From Bacillus sp. Marseille-Q3570 (GTDB taxonomy: Bacteria > Bacillota > Bacilli > Bacillales > Fictibacillaceae): a stretch of DNA of 64,000 nt. The stretch spans positions 124,001 through 188,000 of the forward strand of contig NZ_CAMGYZ010000003.1 of NCBI RefSeq assembly GCF_946151055.1, read 5' to 3'. Below, piece by piece: positions 45,301 through 53,447 of this stretch. The position numbers were made by a program, and so were the translations under genes. The notes below the pieces were generated by a model that did not search any database, was not told the DNA's origin, and saw only the letters and a list, made by a program, of their open reading frames with translations. Numbering within the stretch: position 1 is the first letter of the stretch; every line of letters starts with the position of its first letter.

Positions 45301-46950
45301 ATGATGCAACAATCATTGTTACGGAACGTTTGGTCGACATTGTGGGACTGGCATCATCAAGCAAAGGACTTGTTGAAGCTGTCATCCACAGAAAACGGCT
45401 CATCTACGACACAATCGAACGCAAAAAATAATCGTGCAAATTCATCCGGCCCTGGACCTGCGTATGGAAAGCGCAAAGGAATTGGCCTTATTTTAGGACC
45501 ATTTCTTTTCATCGCCACTCTTTTATTCTTCAAACCTGAAGGACTTTCCTCTGAGGGATTGGCGGTTCTGGCAAGTACACTCTGGATTGCAACCTGGTGG
45601 ATCACTGAAGCGATCCCGATTCCAGCTACTTCTTTACTGCCATTGATTTTATTCCCCTTGACTGGCGGGTTGAGCGGAGATATCACCGCCTCATCTTATG
45701 GCGATAATACGATTTTTCTATTCTTAGGTGGTTTCTTGATTGCTTTAGCAATGCAAAAGTGGAACCTTCATAAACGAATCGCTCTTTTCATCATATCCGC
45801 AATTGGTACAAGTACAGAACGAATCATCCTCGGTTTCATGGTGGCGACAGGCTTCCTTTCAATGTGGATTTCGAACACAGCCACAGCGATGATGATGGTA
45901 CCGATCGGCATGGCTGTCATCTATCAGGTTTCTGAACAATTGAAAAAAGAAGGACATGTTGACACTGATGTAAAGAACTTCAATTTCGGTAAGGCGATCA
46001 TGCTCGGTATTGCCTATTCTGCATCGATCGGAGGATTAGGAACGTTGATCGGGACACCTCCAAATACGATTTTTGCCGGAGTTGTCAAAAACTCATTCGG
46101 CATTGAGATATCTTTTGCAGGGTGGATGCTGTTCGGTGTACCGATCGTGATCATCCTCATGGCAATTACGTGGTACTATCTGGTCAAGTTCGCATTTCCA
46201 ATGAAAATACGTGAGCTTCCTGGTGGAAAAGAAGTCATCAATAACGAAAAGAAGGCACTTGGCTTGATGGGTCCAGAAGAGAAAGTCATTTTGACTGTAT
46301 TTACATTGACTGCACTTGCCTGGATTTCAAGATCGTTCATCTTGGTTGATTTGAACGAGAACATCAACGATACGATCATCGCAATGACAGCAGCCATTAT
46401 ATTATTCATGATTCCTTCTGCCACAAAGAGGGGAGAATTTCTTTTAGATTGGGAAACGGCAAAAGGTGTACCTTGGGGCATCCTCCTATTATTTGGAGGT
46501 GGACTCGCGATTGCCGCTGGGTTCCAGGAGTCAGGCCTGGCTGAATGGTTTGGTACCCAATTGGCGGTATTAGAAGGGGTCAATCTGATCTTGATCATTG
46601 CAATCGTGACTGCTATGGTCATCTTCTTGACAGAAATCACCTCGAACACAGCGACAGCTACAATGATGTTCCCGATCATGGCTTCACTCGCTGCAGCTAT
46701 TTCTGTGCATCCATATGCACTGATGATCGGGGCAGGACTAGCAGCCAGCTGTGCGTTCATGTTGCCGGTTGCAACTCCACCCAACGCCGTCGTGTTCGGT
46801 TCCGGATATTTGCGGATTCCAGACATGGCGCGAGCAGGATTGTGGCTCAACATCATCTCAGTTGTTATCATTACAATAGCGATTTATTTGTATTTACCAG
46901 CAGTTTGGGGCATCGATATCACAAGCTTCCCAGACTCGCTTAGACAATAA
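45301..46950 (+). CDS. SLC13/DASS-family sodium:anion symporter
   Basis: A 549-aa protein with about 12 membrane helices. It has a hydrophilic N-terminal extension of some 60 residues with Ser/Asn-rich sequence. Both SNT motifs of the DASS fold are present: SNTATA at 191-196 and a second in the C-terminal half (TSNTATATMMF), where Na+ and dicarboxylate bind. Succinate, malate or fumarate are likely substrates. AGAAAGCGTTTTAT at 45232-45245 is a weak cre-like site upstream. Confidence 0.9.
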   Translation: MMQQSLLRNVWSTLWDWHHQAKDLLKLSSTENGSSTTQSNAKNNRANSSGPGPAYGKRKGIGLILGPFLFIATLLFFKPEGLSSEGLAVLASTLWIATWWITEAIPIPATSLLPLILFPLTGGLSGDITASSYGDNTIFLFLGGFLIALAMQKWNLHKRIALFIISAIGTSTERIILGFMVATGFLSMWISNTATAMMMVPIGMAVIYQVSEQLKKEGHVDTDVKNFNFGKAIMLGIAYSASIGGLGTLIGTPPNTIFAGVVKNSFGIEISFAGWMLFGVPIVIILMAITWYYLVKFAFPMKIRELPGGKEVINNEKKALGLMGPEEKVILTVFTLTALAWISRSFILVDLNENINDTIIAMTAAIILFMIPSATKRGEFLLDWETAKGVPWGILLLFGGGLAIAAGFQESGLAEWFGTQLAVLEGVNLILIIAIVTAMVIFLTEITSNTATATMMFPIMASLAAAISVHPYALMIGAGLAASCAFMLPVATPPNAVVFGSGYLRIPDMARAGLWLNIISVVIITIAIYLYLPAVWGIDITSFPDSLRQ

Positions 46951-46965
46951 CCAGATCGAAAGGCG

Positions 46966-47000
46966 AGAGGAAAGGCACCTAACGCCTTTCTTCTTTTTTA
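46966..47000 (+). terminator. Terminator of the SLC13 gene
   Basis: GAAAGGC, loop, GCCTTTC followed by TTCTTTTTT. The hairpin is short but well placed, 20 nt after the stop. Confidence 0.75.
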
Positions 47001-47074
47001 TTTTTTTATAAAAATTGCTGTGATAATCATTCCCGTTCTGGATACGAATCACTATTGTGCGATGTTCGGACAAG

Positions 47075-47665
47075 AGCTAGAGAAAAAAATCGCAGTGCTG
47101 TCCGTAACAGCACAATACGGGACAGGAGCAAGAGAAAAAAGCGAAATGCTGTCCCGTAACAGGCCGATACGGGACAGGAGCAAGAGAAAAAAGCGAAATG
47201 CTGTCCCGTAACAGGCCGATACGGGACAGGAGCAAGAGAAAAAAGCGAAATGCTGTCCCGTAACAGCACGATACGGGACAGGAGCAAGAGAAAAAAGCGA
47301 AATGCTGTCCCGTAACAGCACGATACGGGACAGGAGCAAGAGAAAAAAGCGAAATGCTGTCCCGTAACAGCACGATACGGGACAGGAGCAAGAGGAAAAA
47401 GCGAAAGACTGTCCCGTAACAGCACGATACGGGACAGGAGCAAGAGTAAAAAGCGAAAGACTGTCCCGTAACAGCACGATACGGGACAGGAGCAAGAGTA
47501 AAAAGCGAAATGCTGTCCCGTAACAGCACGATACGGGACAGGAGCAAGAGAAAAAAGCAAAAGACTGTCTCGTAACAGCACAATACGGGACAGGAGGTAG
47601 AGGAAAAAGCAAAAGACTGTCCCCTAACAGCCTAATACAGGACAGGAGGTAGAGGAGAAGAGGCA
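47075..47665. repeat. Tandem palindromic array 5 (CTGTCCCGTA / TACGGGACAG, 52-bp units)
   Basis: About eleven units with a period of 52 bp. Each holds CTGTCCCGTA-ACAGCACGA-TACGGGACAG plus spacer GAGCAAGAGAAAAAAGCGAA. Units differ by single bases (AGAAAAAA, AGTAAAAA, AGGAAAAA), so short runs of identical neighbours reveal recent duplication. Three long overlapping minus-strand open frames are by-products, for 52 bp is not a multiple of 3 and all frames stay open. The unit is the reverse complement family of array 1. Confidence 0.92.
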
Positions 47666-47747
47666 GCCGCTGTCCCAATCCTCAATCAATTAAACGAATC
47701 TACCTAAAACACCCAAACCGAACTCGTAATAACAAAGGATGGATACA

Positions 47748-48944
47748 ATGGACCACCAACAAGAAAAAGCACTGCCTTATACGAAACAAGACCCAAAATT
47801 CTGGCGCATCATCCTTGCGCTTGCGGTTGCCTCCTTGCTTATTTTTTCAACGTTGTATGTGTTCCAGCCATTACTACCAGTTTTCGTAAAAGAGTTCGAT
47901 ATCACGCCGACGTTCTCAAGCCTATTGGTTTCGTCTTCGGTCATCACGATGATCATCGGTCTATTCGTACTTGGGTTCCTGGCAGATCGTTATGGCCGGC
48001 GCGCGATCATGAACATCTCGCTCATCGTAACGGTCGCGACGTTATTTGCAATGCCATTTGCGACAGAGTTCTATATCATCGTCGCGTTACGATTTTTACA
48101 AGGATTCTTCATTGCCGGAATTCCTGCTGCTGCCATGGGCTACCTTGGAGACGAAATCGACAAAAGACATCTGAGCCTTGCGATGACTTTTTATATTGCG
48201 AGCAATGCATTAGGCGGTATGGGCGGAAGGGTCTTCGCGGGTTATTTCACAGACCTGTTCAGCTGGCAGACTACACTTCTGAGCCTATCGGGCTTCGGGG
48301 TGATCGTCATCGTGCTCTTTCTCATTTTATTGCCGGAAGAACGCCTTCTCGAGCAAAAACCTGCATCGATCAGTTCCGATCTTAAAGGAATGTTCGTGCA
48401 TTTGACTGATATGCGTCTGATTCCTCTTTTCGTAATGGGACTTCTCCTGCAGACGATGTTCACAGCGGTTTGGACGTATTTGCCGTTCTATCTGCATGGG
48501 GAGCCGTTCAATTGGACGCTGAAATTGATTTCATTCACGTATTTCGCTTACGCATTAGGTGTCATAGCTCCTCCAATAGCAGGTCGGATTTCCTCTAGAA
48601 TCGGTCTTTCGAGTGTGTTATTCGGAGGGCTTGGATTACTTGCCATCGGGATATGGTTGACCGCTATCCAATTTGCTCCTTTCATTCTTATTGGACTCGG
48701 CATGATCTGTACGGGATTTTTCATTGCGCATTCGATGGCAGCTGCCCTTGTTGGCAGAACCGCGACACATCATAAAAGCGGTGCATCGAGTTTTTACCTG
48801 ATCAATTACTACGTCGGGGTGGCGATCGGGAGTACAGCCGTCGGGAAACTGTGGGATCATTTTGCCTGGATTGGGATCACCAGCACCAGTTTTTTACTCT
48901 TGATCGTGGTCCTTTTTCTCCCAAAACTCAAACATCTGAAATAA
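47748..48944 (+). CDS. MFS transporter (drug-efflux-like, 12 helices)
   Basis: A 398-401-aa major facilitator protein. The loop 2-3 motif reads GFLADRYGRRA; FLQGFFIAGIPAAAMGYLGDE in helix 4-5 resembles motif C-like antiporter segments. The substrate is unknown; YybF/AraJ-like exporters are nearest by eye. Two ATGs (47739, 47748) are possible; AAAGGATGG favours the second. No regulator lies beside it. Confidence 0.88.
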   Translation: MDHQQEKALPYTKQDPKFWRIILALAVASLLIFSTLYVFQPLLPVFVKEFDITPTFSSLLVSSSVITMIIGLFVLGFLADRYGRRAIMNISLIVTVATLFAMPFATEFYIIVALRFLQGFFIAGIPAAAMGYLGDEIDKRHLSLAMTFYIASNALGGMGGRVFAGYFTDLFSWQTTLLSLSGFGVIVIVLFLILLPEERLLEQKPASISSDLKGMFVHLTDMRLIPLFVMGLLLQTMFTAVWTYLPFYLHGEPFNWTLKLISFTYFAYALGVIAPPIAGRISSRIGLSSVLFGGLGLLAIGIWLTAIQFAPFILIGLGMICTGFFIAHSMAAALVGRTATHHKSGASSFYLINYYVGVAIGSTAVGKLWDHFAWIGITSTSFLLLIVVLFLPKLKHLK

Positions 48945-49043
48945 TTCGAAGTGTAATCGTTTACATTAAAGCTAGTGGTTGCGTTCGATTTTTTAATCCG
49001 ATAAAGTGATAATGAAGAACGTAATAGAAGACGGAGGGATTCC

Positions 49044-50396
49044 ATGACATCTGCAATTCGTTTTGATTATACAAAAGCTTTATCATTCATCGGTCAGCAC
49101 GAAGTTGACCACCTTACCGATCAAGTGAAAACCGCTCATGAAGCGTTACATAATGGGACTGGAGCGGGTAACGATTTTCTCGGTTGGGTCGATCTTCCTG
49201 AAAATTATGACCGCGAAGAGTTTTCACGTATCCAAAAGGCGGCTGAAAAGATCAAATCTGATTCGGAAGTGCTCCTAGTTATCGGAATCGGCGGGTCTTA
49301 CCTTGGCGCAAGAGCTGCAATTGAGATGCTGAACCATTCGTTCTACAACATGCTGAACAAAGAAAAACGTGATACCCCCCAAGTCATTTTTGTCGGACAC
49401 CACATCAGCTCTACGTATGTACAAGACCTTTTCGATGTGCTCGAAGATAAGGACGTCTCGATCAATGTCATCTCGAAATCTGGTACGACAACAGAACCAG
49501 CGATCGCATTCCGTATTTTCCGCAGCTTTTTAGAAGAGAAGTATGGAAAAGAAGAGGCGCGCAAACGCATTTACGCGACAACCGATCGTGAAAAAGGTGC
49601 GTTAAAAACGCTGGCCGATCAAGAAGGTTACGAATCATTCATCATCCCTGACGATGTTGGAGGACGTTATTCCGTCTTGACGGCAGTTGGACTTCTTCCG
49701 ATCGCAACAACAGGTGTCGATATCGAAGCGATGATGAAAGGTGCAGCGGATGCACGGAATGCGTACAACAACCCAAATCTCGCAGAAAACGAAGCCTATC
49801 AATATGCGGCTGTTCGAAATGCTCTATACAACAAAGGCAAGACGACTGAATTGATGGTCAATTATGAGCCTGCTCTTCATTATGTTGCAGAGTGGTGGAA
49901 GCAGCTTTACGGTGAAAGTGAAGGGAAAGACTATAAAGGGATTTTCCCAGCAGCAGCAGACTTTTCAACTGACCTTCATTCTCTTGGCCAATATGTACAA
50001 GAAGGACGCCGCGATATTTTCGAAACGATCCTGAACGTTGAAAACCCTAAAAAAGAAGTGACGATCGAAGAGGACGAAGGAAACCTTGACAAGCTGAACT
50101 ACCTTGCTGGGAAAACGATGGATTTCGTCAACACGAAAGCCTATGAAGGTACATTGCTTGCACATACCGATGGAGGGGTTCCGAACCTTGTCCTGAACAT
50201 CCCGGAATTGGACGCTTATAACTTCGGATATCTCGTGTATTTCTTTGAAAAAGCATGTGCGATCAGCGGTTACCTCTTGGGAGTGAATCCGTTCGACCAA
50301 CCAGGTGTTGAAGCATACAAGAAAAACATGTTCGCATTACTAGGAAAACCAGGATTCGAAGACTTGAAAGAAGAATTAGAAGGTCGATTGAAATAA
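49044..50396 (+). CDS. pgi: Glucose-6-phosphate isomerase
   Basis: A 450-aa glycolytic enzyme. Signatures: [12 protein letters not shown] (phosphate site), [12 protein letters not shown], and [11 protein letters not shown] near the C-terminus with K421 following. Length and motifs are those of the Gram-positive form. GGAGGG precedes the ATG. This is yugL in B. subtilis. Confidence 0.97.
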   Translation: MTSAIRFDYTKALSFIGQHEVDHLTDQVKTAHEALHNGTGAGNDFLGWVDLPENYDREEFSRIQKAAEKIKSDSEVLLVIGIGGSYLGARAAIEMLNHSFYNMLNKEKRDTPQVIFVGHHISSTYVQDLFDVLEDKDVSINVISKSGTTTEPAIAFRIFRSFLEEKYGKEEARKRIYATTDREKGALKTLADQEGYESFIIPDDVGGRYSVLTAVGLLPIATTGVDIEAMMKGAADARNAYNNPNLAENEAYQYAAVRNALYNKGKTTELMVNYEPALHYVAEWWKQLYGESEGKDYKGIFPAAADFSTDLHSLGQYVQEGRRDIFETILNVENPKKEVTIEEDEGNLDKLNYLAGKTMDFVNTKAYEGTLLAHTDGGVPNLVLNIPELDAYNFGYLVYFFEKACAISGYLLGVNPFDQPGVEAYKKNMFALLGKPGFEDLKEELEGRLK

Positions 50397-50403
50397 CCTA
50401 TAA

Positions 50404-50444
50404 GAGGGAAGCTTGCTTTTAACAAAGGCAGCTTCTTTTTTATG
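50404..50444 (+). terminator. Terminator of pgi
   Basis: GAAGCTTGC and GCAGCTTC pair with one bulge, then TTTTTT. Confidence 0.8.
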
Positions 50445-50493
50445 AGAGACATGTTATCGTTAGTGGCTTGGATTTATTTTCCTGTTTTTTGTG

Positions 50494-50499
50494 TATAAT
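50494..50499 (+). promoter_or_regulatory. -10 box of the candidate toxin mRNA
   Basis: A perfect TATAAT. The -35 is poor at 17-18 nt (AT-rich), so recognition may lean on the -10 region. Transcription would start near 50506, leaving a 5' leader of about 60 nt. Confidence 0.6.
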
Positions 50500-50566
50500 G
50501 TTCATAGGAGCAATCGTATAGGTAGGGTGGACGGTCATATATCCCCTGGGAAAGGGGGTGGTGGCC

Positions 50567-50656
50567 GTGAATCACAGTAATTTTGACATAGCTACAGCTA
50601 CGTTTATGATTCTGTTGATAACACTGGTGATTACTTTGATCGAACGAAAAAAGTAA
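50567..50656 (+). CDS. Candidate type I toxin peptide, 29 aa, hydrophobic
   Basis: GTG start preceded by AAAGGGGGTG (50551-50560), a very strong site. The peptide has a short polar N-terminus (MNHSNFD), one hydrophobic helix (about residues 8-24) and the charged end ERKK. This is the pattern of TxpA/BsrE/Fst-type membrane toxins, although the sequence motif of those families (ETLxLMxxFG) is only loosely matched. Leader bases GGACGGTCA (50529-50537) pair exactly with TGACCGTCC (50701-50709) downstream, a 5'-3' long-range pairing typical of type I toxin mRNAs that keeps them poorly translated. The opposite strand encodes a matching antisense RNA. Confidence 0.72.
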   Translation: MNHSNFDIATATFMILLITLVITLIERKK

Positions 50657-50780
50657 TCCACCCTGCCGGCAAGCTTGTGTGGATTACTTTCCCTGAGTCT
50701 TGACCGTCCTCTAACGGTCTATACGGTTGTTCCGCCCAGCTAATTTTACAATAGCTGGTTTTTAGATTATGCCTTTTCTA
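50646..50780 (-). ncRNA. Candidate antisense antitoxin RNA, about 135 nt
   Basis: On the minus strand: -35 TTGTTT (50814-50809), 17-nt spacer, -10 TATAAT (50791-50786), start near 50780. It would run left and stop at a perfect hairpin, AAGTAATCCAC with GTGGATTACTT, followed by TTTTTT (50652-50647). The RNA covers the 3' untranslated part of the toxin mRNA and its last few codons, like RatA against txpA. No experimental support is available here. Confidence 0.65.
50736..50766 (+). terminator. Terminator of the candidate toxin mRNA
   Basis: CCAGCT and AGCTGG pair around AATTTTACAAT and are followed by TTTTT. It lies inside the span of the antisense RNA. Confidence 0.65.
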
Positions 50781-50831
50781 ATTATATTATAACCAAATAT
50801 ACATTAATAAACAAAATTAAAAAATGAATTG

Positions 50832-50870
50832 CAGGCAACCTTGGATATTTCCAGGTTCCTTTTTTTATGT
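50832..50870 (+). terminator. Hairpin with T-tract in the yugN leader
   Basis: GGCAACCTTGG pairs with CCAGGTTCC with one bulged T, followed by TTTTTTT. It is 110 bp before yugN and after the toxin locus; it could be a second terminator for the toxin RNA or an attenuator of yugN. Confidence 0.6.
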
Positions 50871-50981
50871 CTGAAAAAGTTTTTAGAAATACACGTACCT
50901 TCTAATCCTGCCATATTTTTAATGAAAACGAAGGAGAGTGGTTACGATAAAGATATAGGTTTTCTGAAGGGAGAAACGACA

Positions 50982-51386
50982 ATGATTGAAATCAAATCGA
51001 AATTAGATGGTGAGCAGTTTGAACTGAATGAACTCGAATATACGTTGAAACCATTAGGGTATGACATCGGCGGCGGCTGGGACTACGATCACGGCGCGTT
51101 CGATTATAAGCTCGACGATGAACAAGGATACATGTATCTCCGAATTCCGTTCCAGGCGATTAAGGGAGAACTCGATCGTAACGGCTGCATCGTCAGTGTC
51201 GGAACCCCTTATCTTCTGCACCATGTCTATCAAAGAGGTCTGGACGATAATGTAAGTGCCGGTAATGCCAATGCAACGCTCAACCAATTCTCTGAACCCC
51301 AAGATCCAGACGGTTCTATTGACGAAAAATGGATCGAGGTTGGCGAAAAAATGGTCCAGGATCTTGAAGAACAGCTTCTTCGTTAA
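50982..51386 (+). CDS. yugN: YugN-like family protein
   Basis: A 134-aa soluble protein: MIEIKSKLDGEQFEL, GGGWDYDHGAFDYKLD and GTPYLLHHVYQRGLDD are family segments. Function is unknown. GAAGGGAG precedes ATG 50982; the frame is open well upstream but without a site. Its stop codon overlaps the stop of convergent yugO (51383-51386). Confidence 0.9.
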   Translation: MIEIKSKLDGEQFELNELEYTLKPLGYDIGGGWDYDHGAFDYKLDDEQGYMYLRIPFQAIKGELDRNGCIVSVGTPYLLHHVYQRGLDDNVSAGNANATLNQFSEPQDPDGSIDEKWIEVGEKMVQDLEEQLLR

Positions 51387-52147
51387 CCAAGGTTTTCGAA
51401 AAAGGCTGAACTCACAATATTCGATGTGTGGATGATATGATCGGCACCAGCACGTTTCGCATTCTCATATTGTCCAGGTGTCAAAATTTCTACAATGGTA
51501 TGCGCTTTTGGACAGACTCCTTTTACTGCAAGTAGTGTTAGAATGGCATCCATATCGGATTGTTCTTCACTGACCTGATTATTGGCAGTTAAAATCACTT
51601 TTTCAGCTTCGGTCACATTCGCTTTTTGCAAAGTCAGATCTTCATATGGCTTTCCATGGATAAAATGGATATTGCCATAATGATACGGATTCTGTGGAAG
51701 AGTCCGGTCGATGAGGACAATTTTTTCTTCGGGATTCCGGTTATGGATCTGTTCGATCAAATCTTTCGTCCGCTCGTTCCAACCAATTATGACGATTTGG
51801 CCACTTTTTCCAAAAGCGACATCACCTTTGATAAGTCCAGCCTGACGCTTGACTGTATATCCAGCTACTTGTACAAAAAAGTAAGTGATGAAAGTGCTTC
51901 CAGTAAGAATCAGCAATATCGTCATCATTTTCCCTAGGCTTGTTTTCGGCACAAGGTCTCCATACCCTACGGTTGCCGCTGTGACAATCGCCCAATAGAT
52001 GCCATCAAAAACAGACTGGAAATTAGTCGGTTCGAGGATACGGATTGTAATACCGAAAAGAACCAGAACGGAAAAAACAATGATCAATAACCGTGCGATA
52101 GGGGGTAGACGTAGATATTGTAATGTGATTGATTTCATTTGATTCAC
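51383..52147 (-). CDS. yugO: YugO-type potassium channel
   Basis: A 254-aa protein: one helix (about 18-38), pore helix, selectivity filter TVGYGD (59-64), a second helix (about 72-92) and a cytosolic RCK N-terminal domain (GQIVIIGWNERTKD from about 114). It ends soon after that domain; no RCK C-terminal domain follows. The B. subtilis channel, used in biofilm electrical signalling, is longer (about 328 aa by recollection). The gene is tail-to-tail with yugN, as expected. Confidence 0.92.
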   Translation of the reverse strand: MNQMKSITLQYLRLPPIARLLIIVFSVLVLFGITIRILEPTNFQSVFDGIYWAIVTAATVGYGDLVPKTSLGKMMTILLILTGSTFITYFFVQVAGYTVKRQAGLIKGDVAFGKSGQIVIIGWNERTKDLIEQIHNRNPEEKIVLIDRTLPQNPYHYGNIHFIHGKPYEDLTLQKANVTEAEKVILTANNQVSEEQSDMDAILTLLAVKGVCPKAHTIVEILTPGQYENAKRAGADHIIHTSNIVSSAFFENLG

Positions 52148-52224
52148 CTATGGTCAAGTAGTGTCATTATCAGCAGTATATCCATATCTTATTTGTTAGA
52201 AACTTATAGAAAGGAGGAATGATG

Positions 52225-52536
52225 ATGAAACGGAGACCTTTTGGCGTATATTTAGTTAATTTGTTCATGGGTATTATTGAAGCACTCATCTTATTACGTA
52301 TCGTTCTGAAGCTTTTCGGTGCCAATCCCTATACACCATTTGTCCAATGGGTTTACAATTTGACCATCCCATTATTATCACCTTTTCAGAATATCTTTCC
52401 GACACCAGTCATCCAGGGGCGGTATGAACTTGAATTGACGAGTATTTTTGCATTGATCGTCTATGCCTTCTTATCGTACTTCCTCGTCCAATTCATCCTG
52501 ATGCTCAACTCAGGAAACAACGATCGAAGGCGATAG
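52225..52536 (+). CDS. YggT-family membrane protein
   Basis: About 103-105 aa with two membrane helices (about 10-30 and 74-95) and the motif NPYTPFVQWVYNLTIPLLSP near the centre. Family members have been linked to cell-division or osmotic functions, not settled. AAGGAGG at 52211 best fits the third of three in-frame ATGs (52219, 52222, 52225). Confidence 0.88.
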   Translation: MKRRPFGVYLVNLFMGIIEALILLRIVLKLFGANPYTPFVQWVYNLTIPLLSPFQNIFPTPVIQGRYELELTSIFALIVYAFLSYFLVQFILMLNSGNNDRRR

Positions 52537-52609
52537 ATAATACAGATTTCTTTATAAAAGTTGCAGCTCCCCCTACAATGGAAGAAAAGAAGGGACGGGG
52601 CGGATTGTC

Positions 52610-53317
52610 ATGATCGAATTGATTGTAAACGCAGATGACTTCGGTTTTTCAAGAGGAGTCAACCATGGGATCATCGATGCTTATAAATATGGAATCGTCA
52701 ATTCAACGACGATGTTTGTAAACATGCCAGGCACGGAGCATGCAGTTGAATTAGCGAAAAACAACCCTGGTTTACGAGTCGGTATCCATTTGACACTTAC
52801 ATGTGGCAAAGCGGTTGCTAAGGATGTACCTACTCTGACGGATCGGGACGGTGGATTGATTATGACAAGAGATCTTGGTCAGGACCTATCTTCTAAGCTG
52901 AAAGATATTGAAAAAGAATGGAATGCACAAATCGAGCGGTTCTATAGCATTGGTTTGAAACCTACGCATTTTGACAATCACCACCACATGCACAAGCACC
53001 CCCAACTGCTTCCGATTGTAAAAAAGCTATCCGAAAAATATGACCTCCCAGTACGGAATGTGTTTAAAGATAAGGTGACAGATTTTAAACTACTGACTGA
53101 AGTTTTCTTTAACGACTTCATCCGAGAGAATGTAAGTGAAGATTATTTCGCTACTCTAGCGGAAAGAGTAAAAAATGGTTCGAGTGTGGAGGTCATGTGT
53201 CATCCGGCTTATATTGATCAGGCGCTAAAAGATGGCTCATCCTATTGCGATAAACGTGCAGAAGAGTTAGAGATCCTCATTAAGACGAAATTAGACAATC
53301 GATTTATCTTATCATAG
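52610..53317 (+). CDS. YdjC/ChbG-type carbohydrate deacetylase
   Basis: A 235-aa metal-dependent deacetylase. NADDFGFSRGVN (D at 9-10) and VGIHLTLTCG and DNHHHMHKHP carry the metal and base residues. ChbG removes acetyl groups from chitobiose; here no chb transport genes are next to it. GGGACGGGGCGG precedes the ATG. Confidence 0.9.
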   Translation: MIELIVNADDFGFSRGVNHGIIDAYKYGIVNSTTMFVNMPGTEHAVELAKNNPGLRVGIHLTLTCGKAVAKDVPTLTDRDGGLIMTRDLGQDLSSKLKDIEKEWNAQIERFYSIGLKPTHFDNHHHMHKHPQLLPIVKKLSEKYDLPVRNVFKDKVTDFKLLTEVFFNDFIRENVSEDYFATLAERVKNGSSVEVMCHPAYIDQALKDGSSYCDKRAEELEILIKTKLDNRFILS

Positions 53318-53387
53318 AAAAATAGATGTAAGGTACTCTGAAAGGGCTTCTAAAACAGGAAATTACAGTAATTACACCACTTGATTA

Positions 53388-53413
53388 GTTTCACTTCTGA
53401 TGCTTTGTGGTAT
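53388..53413 (+). promoter_or_regulatory. Sigma-B-like promoter of the pyruvate oxidase gene
   Basis: GTTTCA, 14-nt spacer, TGGTAT compared with the consensus GTTTAA-N13-15-GGGTAT: one mismatch in each box. B. subtilis ydaP, the homologue, is a sigma-B gene, which raises confidence. Confidence 0.65.
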
Positions 53414-53447
53414 CGAATTTATAAACAAGCATTTGGAGGGAACAAAA

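Noticed and set aside
47027-47678. Three long overlapping minus-strand open frames (168-208 codons) rich in Cys, Leu and Arg
   Set aside because: They are translations of the 52-bp tandem array. The period is not a multiple of three and lacks stops in all frames, so every frame looks open. There is no fixed start or ribosome site.
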